Part shown: positions 25,947 to 35,200 of the stretch, piece by piece
Numbering within the stretch: the first letter of the stretch is position 1
How the letters are laid out: the number at the start of each line of letters is the position of its first letter
Origin: Lachnospiraceae bacterium
GTDB taxonomy: Bacteria; Bacillota; Clostridia; Lachnospirales; Lachnospiraceae
NCBI GenBank assembly: GCA_015057635.1
Contig: SVEB01000023.1
Coordinates: 19,814-83,813 of the forward strand
Direction of reading: 5' to 3'
Length of the DNA: 64,000 bases
Position numbers and translations under genes: made by a program
Notes under the pieces: generated by a model
What the model was told of the DNA's origin: nothing
Databases searched by the model: none
What the model saw: only the letters and a program-made list of their open reading frames with translations

Positions 25947-27590
25947 TTATGATTGTTTCGTACTGCAATACTCCTCATATTGTTTCCTGCACTCTTCCAT
26001 AATAGTATCAATTCCGGCAGCTTTTAATTTCTCTACAAATTCATTATATTTACTTTCTGTTTCATCACCATACAGCCCAAGATTAAAACTTGAAGTATAC
26101 TCCTCCACAATCGAGTTGACTACTGCCATTTCTGTTTCTACCGGCTGACTATCAAAAGAAAAACCGCTGGCAAGAGAGGTATACTCCTTCTTTTCACATA
26201 ATTCTCCAAAGTAATTACTACGAGGATCCTCACTATACTCACCAGGTATATCCTTTCCTGGGATTCCCCATGCCCAACAGCCCCATGGATATGCATTTGA
26301 GGATTCTCCCAGTACTCGCTTACCGTCTTCTGTTAACTTATAATGAACGCCCTCAATTCCTCCTAAGAGCAGGTTATTCACCTCTGGAAATCCTTTCATA
26401 CAATCCAATACAAGCGCTGTTCTCTCTGGATTCTTACAGCTAGCCGGAATCGCCATAGCATCATTTGCATAGCTGTCCCGCTGTGCATGTGCATCAGGAG
26501 TAACATCAAAGACCTCAAAACTCCCTAGTCCGCTTTCTTCCATCTTCTTGCCAGAGCTTATTGCTGCAGAATTCCAGATGATCGAAGCTGTCTTTCCACT
26601 TTCAAAATTGACCTGTGGATCCGAAGTATCATTAATTCTTGTAGGCGACCACACATTGTGATCGGCCATTTCTGCCATTTCCAAATATAGCTTTAAGCAA
26701 TCCTCGGATAAATATTTATAAAATACATCCTTATCCCAATCAGGCAGTGTCTCTTCTCCATGCGGATAGTACATAAAATCATAGCCGCTGGCTAATGTCT
26801 CTGCCCCTACATTCTGCCACCAGAGATGGTCACTGAATTCATTTGATCCTCTCTGCCCGTTCGCATAAATACCATTCTGAGATTCGTTATCTGCAATGGC
26901 ATACAACGCTTCTTTCATGGTATCCCAGCTGTTAATCTCCTTGATTCCTGTTTTCTCCAACAAATCGGAACGGACTACTATTACATTATAATTGGTAAAG
27001 GTTGAAAAGTTCTTTGGAACGGCATAAATTTTACCGCTGATCGATATCTGATTCCAGCTTTCCGGTGCCTGTTGTTCATAGCTGTAAGGCAGATACGTCT
27101 TTAAAAAATCAGGTGTCAGTTCTAAAAATGCACCATTTCCCACTTCTGAATTATAATTGCACCAAGATGAGGTATAGATTAAATCTACCTTATCCCCACC
27201 TGATAGAAGCAGTGAATATTTTGTTTGCAGATCCCCCCAGCTGATAAACTCAATATGAAGCGTGGAATTTAACCATGGTTCCAGATAATCACGATTGACC
27301 TTATCTAAGACCATATCCATATCTTGCGGCCTTTCCCCCACAGCATAAAGCTCAATATCCTCATGCTTGGACAAATCAAATCCCTTATCTCTGTAAGGAC
27401 TATCCTCCGAAATCCCTAAATTTTGTTCCTGGGCCGCACTTGAATCCTTAGTCATACTTTCCGGACTCTTTGTCTGAGCTTCCGTTGATTTACTGCTGCC
27501 TGTACATGCAGTCATAGATAAAGTCATTACAATCGCTGTTAGTAACGCTGGCATCCTTTTTGAGATTTTACTGATCACTTTACGATACAT
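25947..27590 (-). CDS. Sugar ABC transporter substrate-binding lipoprotein (LplA-type)
   Basis: A 547-residue family-1 extracellular solute-binding protein with a lipoprotein signal peptide (lipobox MTAC, Cys29). A Ser/Thr/Glu-rich spacer precedes the mature domain. Length and the motif order (DLSKHEDIELYAVGERPQD, YTSSWCNYNS, PEVNNLLLGGIEGVHYKLTE) match the LplA/YtcQ group, which bind plant or host oligosaccharides and are encoded with paired permeases. AGGAGG precedes the ATG. Third gene of the operon whose first two genes encode the permeases; no ATPase is present, as usual for systems sharing a common MsmK-type ATPase. Sugar specificity unknown, probably plant-wall derived by context. Confidence 0.9.
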   Translation of the reverse strand: MYRKVISKISKRMPALLTAIVMTLSMTACTGSSKSTEAQTKSPESMTKDSSAAQEQNLGISEDSPYRDKGFDLSKHEDIELYAVGERPQDMDMVLDKVNRDYLEPWLNSTLHIEFISWGDLQTKYSLLLSGGDKVDLIYTSSWCNYNSEVGNGAFLELTPDFLKTYLPYSYEQQAPESWNQISISGKIYAVPKNFSTFTNYNVIVVRSDLLEKTGIKEINSWDTMKEALYAIADNESQNGIYANGQRGSNEFSDHLWWQNVGAETLASGYDFMYYPHGEETLPDWDKDVFYKYLSEDCLKLYLEMAEMADHNVWSPTRINDTSDPQVNFESGKTASIIWNSAAISSGKKMEESGLGSFEVFDVTPDAHAQRDSYANDAMAIPASCKNPERTALVLDCMKGFPEVNNLLLGGIEGVHYKLTEDGKRVLGESSNAYPWGCWAWGIPGKDIPGEYSEDPRSNYFGELCEKKEYTSLASGFSFDSQPVETEMAVVNSIVEEYTSSFNLGLYGDETESKYNEFVEKLKAAGIDTIMEECRKQYEEYCSTKQS

Positions 27591-27628
27591 TTTAATCCTC
27601 CTCTTTTTTTATTTAAATGACCTTATGT

Positions 27629-28543
27629 TTATCCTTTTACGGAGCCAATGGTCATTCCTTTAACAAAGTATTTTTGCAAAAACGGATATAGTAAAATAAT
27701 CGGTCCTGTTGCGATCACCGTCATCGCCATTTTCATACTCTCCGTTGGAAGCGTAGCCACTACCACCCCGGTCTGATTTGCAATTCTCGTCATTGATTCT
27801 GCGCTGTTTAATATGTTTTGAAGCATATATTGCAGATTCCATTTCGTATTGTCGTTGATATAAAGCATACAGTTATACCAGTCGTTCCAATAACCCAGTG
27901 CAGTAAAAAGCGCCAAAGTCGCCACCAATGGTTTGGAAAGCGGCATCATGATCTTAGCATAAACTGTCCATTCGCTTGCTCCATCCATCTTGGCTGATTC
28001 CACAAGTTCATAGGGAATGCCCTTCATAAAGCTCTTAGAAATGATCATATTCCATACAGAAAACAGCCCTGGAATAATCAATGCATAAAGATGATTGTTA
28101 AAATGTAAAAACTTTGTACATAGTAAGTACCAGGGAACCAGTCCTCCACTAAATAACGTTGTGAAAAAATAAAAGAAAGAAAATTTATTTCTCCATGGGA
28201 AATCTGGTCGTGAAAGAACATATCCGGTCATTGTCACAATCAATATAGCCAAAACTGTTCCTAGCAGTGTTACGTAAATAGTCACACCATAAGCAGAAAA
28301 AATAGATTGCGGGCTTTTTAAAATACATCTGTAACCGTCCAATGCAAAATCCTTTATGCTCAAAAAAAAGCTGAACCCTTTCGTCAAAATCTGTTTTTCT
28401 TTTGTAAACGATCCGATCAAAACCAGATAAAATGGGATCACACAGACAATTGCAAAAACAGCAGTCAGTAAATATCCAATAAAATTAAAGACTTTAATAT
28501 CCATAGAAGTTTTTATCTTATGTCCACTATGTTTTACTTTCAT
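27629..28543 (-). CDS. Sugar ABC transporter permease (LplC/YtcP-type)
   Basis: A 304-residue inner-membrane permease with about six helices and the EAA loop VESAKMDGASEWTVYAKIMM that docks the ATPase. Features of carbohydrate uptake permeases of the CUT1 family are present (GYWNDWYNCMLYI, FVKGMTIGSVKG at the end). SD GGAGGGAAAG precedes the ATG. It lies between the second permease gene (12 nt) and the binding protein gene (38 nt). Confidence 0.92.
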   Translation of the reverse strand: MKVKHSGHKIKTSMDIKVFNFIGYLLTAVFAIVCVIPFYLVLIGSFTKEKQILTKGFSFFLSIKDFALDGYRCILKSPQSIFSAYGVTIYVTLLGTVLAILIVTMTGYVLSRPDFPWRNKFSFFYFFTTLFSGGLVPWYLLCTKFLHFNNHLYALIIPGLFSVWNMIISKSFMKGIPYELVESAKMDGASEWTVYAKIMMPLSKPLVATLALFTALGYWNDWYNCMLYINDNTKWNLQYMLQNILNSAESMTRIANQTGVVVATLPTESMKMAMTVIATGPIILLYPFLQKYFVKGMTIGSVKG

Positions 28544-28555
28544 TACTTTCCCTCC

Positions 28556-29497
28556 TTAATATAGTGCATAATCTGGATCTACTTTCTTAATGATATAGTT
28601 CACTAGGTTAATTGTAATAAAGCAAAGCACTGACTGATATAATCCTGCCGCAGCAGCCATTCCCATATTTGAGGTTGACATCATAGATCGATAGACAAAA
28701 GTATCTAAAATATCCGAGGTCTGAAGCAATATCTGGTTATTTCCTACCAATTGATAGAACATTCCAAAGTCGCCTCTGAAAATTCCTCCAACCGCTAATA
28801 ACAACATAGTTACAATATTAGGTTTTAAACATGGTAATGTAATATTATGAATCCTCTGCCATATATTCGCTCCATCTATCTTGGCAGCTTCATATATCTC
28901 CGGACTGATTCCAACAATTGCTGCCAAATATACTACACTTCCATACCCAGTGGATTTCCATAGCTTCATCAGGACCATGACAATCGGCCATTCTTTGGCC
29001 TTACTGTAAATGTTTACGCTCTCTAACCCCATACTGTTTAGCAGATTATTCAACACTCCATGGTCACCAAATATATTTAATACAATAGTTGCAACCACAA
29101 CCCAAGAAATGAAGTGGGGAAGAAACATCATGGTTTGTGCAGTCTTCTTAAAAGCCTTATGTGTAATTTCATTTAAGATAATTGCAAATCCAACTTCACA
29201 GACCAATCCCATTACAATGAAAACTGCATTATACAGCAATGTGTTTCTGGTTAATGGCCAAAGCTTATTTGATAAGATCATATAACGAAAATTACTAAAT
29301 CCATTCCATGGACTTCCGAATATGCCGGCTTGATAATTATACTTCTTAAATGCGATAACGATTCCCGCCATCGGTATGTAACTAAATGTTATGATCAACA
29401 CCAGGGATGGTATCAACATGACAAGCAGCGGGATATTCTTTTTGACTTTTTTGAAAAACGACACCTTTTCTTGATACAAGCCTTTGTTCTTTCCCAT
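28556..29497 (-). CDS. Sugar ABC transporter permease (LplB/YteP-type)
   Basis: A 313-residue permease, first gene of the operon. N-terminal cytoplasmic lead, helix 1 (LLVMLIPSLVLIITFSYIPM), then the conserved AGIVIAFKKYNYQ and GIFGSPWNGFSNF segments of LplB-type proteins. EAA loop YEAAKIDGANIWQRIHNITL, and C-terminal VNYIIKKVDPDYALY. It would form the heterodimeric channel with the downstream permease. The divergent PucR-type gene and an inverted repeat between them suggest local control. Confidence 0.92.
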   Translation of the reverse strand: MGKNKGLYQEKVSFFKKVKKNIPLLVMLIPSLVLIITFSYIPMAGIVIAFKKYNYQAGIFGSPWNGFSNFRYMILSNKLWPLTRNTLLYNAVFIVMGLVCEVGFAIILNEITHKAFKKTAQTMMFLPHFISWVVVATIVLNIFGDHGVLNNLLNSMGLESVNIYSKAKEWPIVMVLMKLWKSTGYGSVVYLAAIVGISPEIYEAAKIDGANIWQRIHNITLPCLKPNIVTMLLLAVGGIFRGDFGMFYQLVGNNQILLQTSDILDTFVYRSMMSTSNMGMAAAAGLYQSVLCFITINLVNYIIKKVDPDYALY

Positions 29498-29610
29498 ATT
29501 GCAACCTCTCCTTTTTTTATCTTTTACGCCCTAAGAATATCACGCCTCTGTTCAGCTTTCAATTTCTTTAGCCTTTTGACAGTAATTCCTGTGATACTCT
29601 CATAAACATT

Positions 29611-29668
29611 GTGCATTATGCACTGCATCTTATCGGCTATTGATTATTAATTAGCAATAACTTATAAT
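29611..29668 (+). promoter_or_regulatory. Promoter of the PucR-type gene and candidate operator
   Basis: Plus-strand -35 TTGATT (29640-29645), 17-nt spacer, -10 TATAAT (29663-29668), 34 nt before the ATG at 29703. Upstream is the palindrome GTGCATTATGCAC (29611-29623), placed between the divergent promoters, a plausible operator for the regulator or a cocontrolling factor. Confidence 0.6.
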
Positions 29669-29702
29669 ATGTTTATTCTTTTTACTATGGAGGAATACAA
29701 TT

Positions 29703-30941
29703 ATGACAACCAAGGAATTGATTAAGAATTTAGAAGATATAACTTTAGACTATACTCTGGCAATTCACTCTTGTAATCTAGAGCAGGGAATTCACTTTTT
29801 CCTTCCTGCGCCGGCCTCACCGGTGCCCGGTACTATTTTCGTTGGTTCCGCTTCTGATTGGATTAATGTCCGCCGCCAGGAGAAGCTTTGTAATGAATGC
29901 ACTTATCTGATCTGTATGGATAGAAATAGTCTGCCCGCTTTTCCGACTACAAACCTGCAAATAAATATTGTATATTTAAATGCTTCTTCACAGACTGTTG
30001 TTAGCAGACTTGTCTCGCTTGTTTCTAAAACCCGTTCTGCGCAATCCCCCTCCATAACACAACTATATAAATCATTTTGGCACGATATATTAAATCAGGA
30101 TATCACTACACAGAATCAGGTGATGGAACGCCTAACCCGCTTTCCCTTTCAAGTACATAAACATATTGCATGTATTGTCGTCAGGCATGCTAAATCACTA
30201 CGAAACACTGATACAATTCATAAAATAACGCGTGTTTTACAAAACTTCTTTCCAAATACCAATATTTTTTACAACGAAAAAGAATGGATTGTTCTATATT
30301 CTCAGAAAAAAGATACTTCAGATAATTTAGACATCTCTTATCAAGATTTTTCAGATTTGTTGGAACACTATCAGCTCTATGCAGGGATCAGTTATGCCTG
30401 TCAACTTCCAGAAGTCCTCCGAACTCTATACCTGACAGCCGATGCTTCGATCGAGCTTGGCAAACGTTTAGCAATTTCCTCACAATATAGAAGGATATAC
30501 ACCTACCATCAGTATAACCCCTATTATGTCATACATTTGTGCTCTTGCTATTTCAGAAAATTACATAACACAGAGAATCTAATGTACCTGACACATCCGG
30601 ATATTACCCGATTGTATTATCACGACCTTGAAAACAACAATAACCTGTTAGATGTTTTATACTCTTATCTATGCTGTGGGCAAAATCTCAACCGTGCATC
30701 GCAAAAGCTCCACATGCATCGCAATACTGTACTGAATAAACTTAACAAGATCAATGATTTTCTTCAGCACGATTTCGACTATGAGTCAGATCATTTTTTA
30801 CTGCTGCTTTCTTGTATGATTATGCACTATCAGGGTATGTTTTTGCAGAAAGATGTGGATGAATTCTTTTCTTCTCATTCTTTTGATCATCTGTCAAATG
30901 AACAAGACAACACGGATCTCCAGCAAGAATGTCCTGATTAG
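29703..30941 (+). CDS. PucR/CdaR-like transcriptional regulator
   Basis: A 412-residue protein. The C-terminal helix-turn-helix (about 325-385) reads QNLNRASQKLHMHRNTVLNK, the PucR C-terminal motif. It is preceded by a GGDEF-like middle domain (about 150-290) with YAGISYACQLPEVLRTLYL. The N-terminal 140 residues have a PucR-like sensory segment without a recognised ligand pocket. Such proteins usually activate metabolic genes in response to a substrate. It is divergent from the sugar ABC operon, which is the obvious target. Confidence in the family is good; effector unknown. Confidence 0.8.
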   Translation: MTTKELIKNLEDITLDYTLAIHSCNLEQGIHFFLPAPASPVPGTIFVGSASDWINVRRQEKLCNECTYLICMDRNSLPAFPTTNLQINIVYLNASSQTVVSRLVSLVSKTRSAQSPSITQLYKSFWHDILNQDITTQNQVMERLTRFPFQVHKHIACIVVRHAKSLRNTDTIHKITRVLQNFFPNTNIFYNEKEWIVLYSQKKDTSDNLDISYQDFSDLLEHYQLYAGISYACQLPEVLRTLYLTADASIELGKRLAISSQYRRIYTYHQYNPYYVIHLCSCYFRKLHNTENLMYLTHPDITRLYYHDLENNNNLLDVLYSYLCCGQNLNRASQKLHMHRNTVLNKLNKINDFLQHDFDYESDHFLLLLSCMIMHYQGMFLQKDVDEFFSSHSFDHLSNEQDNTDLQQECPD

Positions 30942-31042
30942 GCCACCTGCTTAATCTATTCTAATTCTACGCAGATTATGAGTTACCCTCTACCAGATGA
31001 ACACCGCTGAATATCGGTCTAGCCAAGCCGCATAAGATAAAA

Positions 31043-31068
31043 GGCGCAGCAGTCAAAACCGCTACGCC
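31043..31068 (-). terminator. Terminator of the cohesin-like gene
   Basis: On the minus strand GGCGTAGC pairs with GCTGCGCC (one G-U) around a 10-nt loop, followed by TTTTATC. It lies 26 nt beyond the stop. Confidence 0.7.
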
Positions 31069-31094
31069 ATAAGCTCAAACTTATTGGAGTTATC

Positions 31095-32126
31095 TTACTT
31101 TCCATATAAGGTCATATTCTTATTTACTTTGTCGTTTTCAAAATCCCACAATATCGTACATTCTGCATCCTGATACCAGCTACCCGATATCATCGAAGGT
31201 CCATTTGTAATTACCGGAACTCTCAGCTTCCTGCCATACCATACCGTCTGTACTGCTAACTTTGTACCTACATCAGCCGCATGTACAAACTGTACCTTTT
31301 TTCTGAAAAAGAATAAAATCAACAATACCAGAATCAATAAAGTACCAATTAGCAGCGGAATCTGCCATACCGTACCGGCATCGGTATCCACTGGCTTGTC
31401 TGTCCACTTAGCATACAATGTCATATTTTCATTTACGGTGTCTTTATCAAAATCCCATTCTTCCTGTAAGCCGATATCCTTGTACCAGCCTGCAAATGCA
31501 TAATTGTCGTACTTCGGATTCTCAGGGCATTTCAACAGTTCCCCATAATTGGCTATAACATCCTCCACCTCACTGCCGCCGTTGCTCACAAAACGTACAA
31601 TGCATCCACTGGACATAATAACGGTCAAATCTTTTGCTTCACATGCATAGGAGCCGGAACCATCCTTAAGAGCCACTAAATAATCTTTGCTGGTGATATG
31701 AGTCACCCCGGATGTCCCTACAACCCGAAGCTGAAAACTGCCTATCATTGTACTCGGTTTCCACTCCTCACCGCCGCTGATGGATAAGAAATTCATATAA
31801 AACTCACGATACTCATCAAGCATACTGATATCCGTAGACCGAATCCCATTATTTAATACAATGCTTCCTTCGACCAATTCGAAGAACGTACTATCATAAC
31901 TGATCTCATCCTGCATAGCATACATAGGATAGGATTCCTCAAAATCTGTCCGGTTTAACGTTAACACTACGGTGATAATATCACCGGTCTCTACTTCTTT
32001 TGTATCTTTTCCATCTATGGTCAATGAAAAATCAAATGACCCACTGCCCGCAATCGCAAAAACTTTAAATGGCAGTATTAATACAAGTAAAATGGATAGC
32101 AAGATACTGATCACTGTTTTCTTCAT
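31095..32126 (-). CDS. Membrane-anchored cohesin-like protein with InlB-type repeats
   Basis: A 343-residue surface protein: signal peptide (1-24, ending VFAIAGS), a cohesin-like beta-sandwich (about 27-175) with GDIITVVLTLNRTDF, MQDEISYDSTFFELVEGSIV and an STMIGSFQLRVVG strand. An InlB/Listeria-Bacteroides-type repeat follows (about 178-242: IVRFVSNGGSEVEDV ... DNYAFAGWYKD ... NMTLYAKW), then a transmembrane helix (about 250-272). A second, partial B-repeat lies after the helix (WYGRKLRVPVITNG ... NMTLYGK), on the predicted cytoplasmic side, which is odd. SD CGGAGG. It is the next gene after the dockerin-bearing GH10 gene but behind a terminator. It could anchor dockerin enzymes; not proven. 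Confidence 0.78.
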   Translation of the reverse strand: MKKTVISILLSILLVLILPFKVFAIAGSGSFDFSLTIDGKDTKEVETGDIITVVLTLNRTDFEESYPMYAMQDEISYDSTFFELVEGSIVLNNGIRSTDISMLDEYREFYMNFLSISGGEEWKPSTMIGSFQLRVVGTSGVTHITSKDYLVALKDGSGSYACEAKDLTVIMSSGCIVRFVSNGGSEVEDVIANYGELLKCPENPKYDNYAFAGWYKDIGLQEEWDFDKDTVNENMTLYAKWTDKPVDTDAGTVWQIPLLIGTLLILVLLILFFFRKKVQFVHAADVGTKLAVQTVWYGRKLRVPVITNGPSMISGSWYQDAECTILWDFENDKVNKNMTLYGK

Positions 32127-32155
32127 TGCTGCACCTCCGTAAATAAAAAAATGGC

Positions 32156-32186
32156 AGGAAGCCCTCCCACCTAGTGAGGGCTTCCT
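32156..32186 (-). terminator. Terminator of the GH10 gene
   Basis: Arms AGGAAGCCCTC and GAGGGCTTCCT (11 bp perfect), 9-nt loop, followed on the minus strand by GCCATTTTTTT. It separates the GH10 gene from the cohesin-like gene, whose SD lies about 25 nt further on, so read-through would be needed for co-transcription. Confidence 0.85.
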
Positions 32187-32228
32187 ATTCCAGTACTTTT
32201 AATTTTTAATAATTCCCAATTCTTATCG

Positions 32229-35200
32229 TTAATTCAGAACCGTATTTACGATCATAGCAGCATCCAGTACATTGATCTTCATATCGCCATTTACATCTGC
32301 ACGAAGATACTTCTCCATCCTAATGCTTCCATTCTCCACTAAGTTGTACATATTGTAGATCAACTGTGCATCGTTCATATCTACTCGACCAGTCATATTA
32401 ACATCACCACTGTAATCAATACTTACAGTTTTGCCCTCGACTAAGTCAAATACATCGGTTACATCGGCTGCACCATCCTGAATGATGTTTAACAGCACGT
32501 ATGCATCATACTTGTCAGACCACAACATTTCCTGTCCGTTGTAAGTATAAACTTTGCATTCCAGACGCTTCGTTCTCAATACAATCATCTGCAGCATAGC
32601 ACCGTCCAGTTTCATATATTCAATTTTTTCCACTTCTCCCAGAATCAGAGTCTTCTCAACGTTGAATGCGATTACATCATCCGCTGCAAAATCAGCACCC
32701 TTTACGATATAAGCGTCCCCATTTACAGTCAATTCATAAGCCTTACCGTTGATCGTAGCTGTTACAGCATACTTATACAGAGCATTCTTATTCAGATTCA
32801 GTACATAGTCTTCTCCAGGGGTTGCATATGCTACGAAATTCACGACATCGTTTACAGCACTTCCTCCGATTTCAACACGTGCAGCATCTAAGATATCAAT
32901 AAACCGAACACTGATATCACCAGAAATGTCGGTACCTAATACTGTTACAACACCGCCCTGCACAGTAGGGGTATAAGCAACACCATTGATCATAACCTCC
33001 GCAACGATTCCATGTACATTCGAGGTCGGAAGTTTAAAGCTAAAGTCTTCACCATATGTTACTGTACCATCTTCCGGCAGAGTCAGCTCAAGATCACCAT
33101 CATATGCGAATTTGATGCTATAACTCTTTGGAGTACGTGTACCGGTAACCACAACATCTCCATTAACGTTCGGAACCGTCCAGCTGCCGTCTTCATTTTT
33201 AATAACCTCAGCCTTAATTCCTCCAACTGTAACAACAGGATCGCCATAAGTATAATTTACATTATCCTTAGGAGCAAATGTGTAATTCTCACCTTCTGCT
33301 GCAGATGCCGCACCGGTGTAGATTTCATCTAAATTAACTTTATAATCGCCTGCTAAAATTGTGATGATTACCGAATCAGGAGTAAGATCAGTCTTCGTTA
33401 AGTCCATTGTTTCTGCTTCTTTTTGCGTACCAAATGCCGCACCGCTAACAGCAACAACTGCCTCCCCTCCTTTCATTGGCTTATATGCCAACGTATAGGA
33501 GGACTGATTTTCTTCTCCATAATCCGTAAAGTTCAAGACGCCTGTCTCAGATTCTACATATTCTGCACCATTTAAAACAGAAGCATCCGGATCAAAGTGC
33601 AGTAATTCAGGATCATACGTAACGGTAAACTCTGAAGCGGCAAAGTTCTTGCCTGCATGCAAGGATACATATGCTGTTTCCGATACATCGATCTTAGGTG
33701 TAGATGTCGTAACCTTCGCTGTCTGACTGTTTGTGCCAGGCACATAGGTTCCGAGGTCACCAAGATCAACTGCATAGTCAGCACTTACTTTCTCATACTC
33801 ACCAGCAAAGTAATCATCCAAGTAGGAATGTCCAAGAATGAATCTATCCGGATCCATAGCACCGTAATAACCAGCGTTAGCATTGTTATTCTGATCAAAC
33901 AATACATAGCTTCCCTGCCATCCTGAACCGGCTACACCCCAGCTCATAATGTGGTCGATATATGGAGCGAACTTTGCAAACATTTTGTACAATAGCGCAT
34001 ACTGATAACCAAGAGCATCCGACTGTCTGACATTGAGCACCTCAGGTGCAGTCGCACCACCTCCAGGGGCATCCGGCAGCAGCTTTAGATCTAATTCTGA
34101 GAAGGAAATACCAGAAAGGAGACCTTTATCAATAAGAGATGCGCAGAGAGCCATAGCATATTGATTATCGCTTGCAAGGGTCTTTCCAACAGAATCATGT
34201 CCCTGGAAACCAATGACTTCAATCAGCGGTCTTCCATCATACAATGGGTCAGAGAGCCATGCCGTGTTAAGCTCAAGAGCCATATTATATATCGTTCTCG
34301 CTTTTGTACGGGTAGCAGTACCATAATCGTTATAAGTCAGTTTCGGAGGTTCATCAACGACATAAGCATCAATGCTGCCATCGGTGTCATGTCCGTCAAG
34401 CTTCATATACTCCGGAAGAGAAGCATAGTTGGCTTTATAAGCAGCTGCCATCTTGGCATTCGGAACTGCAATATGAGCGTATTTGAAGAGTAAGTAAATG
34501 TAATGTTCTGTGATATCACCACTAATTTCATCATCTGACATTGCAACAAGCCAGTTGGTATGTTTAAGGCTTGTTCTCCAGCTATTGGCATCTGTCGGGA
34601 TGATTTCGCTGTGACGGCTTTCGTGTACCTCTTCATTCAGTACATCCCATGAGTTGAATGGGATAATTCCACGAGACTCACTAGAACCATACTTTTCATC
34701 TGTACTCAGGAAATGACGCATTACATACATGGTATGGTTAAACTGTACTCTTCTGGCCATCTCTTTGTCTACCGCAACCGTCGTTGTAACGCCGTTGCCT
34801 AATCCATAGAATTCAGATGTACCGGTATATCCTGAAGCTAAGTGTGCCGGAATCATCTGTCTCATCCATCCTGGAGCCTGATTATACCATGCTAAAACAT
34901 GACCATGAGACTTATACTCCCCGGCAGTTCCGGAATCCCTGATCGCCAGATAAGAATTGGTTGGAAAACGATATTCACCTAAGCCCGGAGTGGTGTTTGC
35001 ACCGTTTAACGGTTCACCGGTAACGCTTGTCAGCCAGTTTGGTCCGTATGGATGCGTACCCTCAGCCTTGAGGTTGTTGCCGTCAACAAAGATTTCATAA
35101 TGTCTAGCTCTGGTTCCGTTTACGGTTCCCGTTCCGATTGCACCGACCATGAACAGACCATTTTCCTTATTGTAAACACTCTTTAACGGTTTCACATCTT

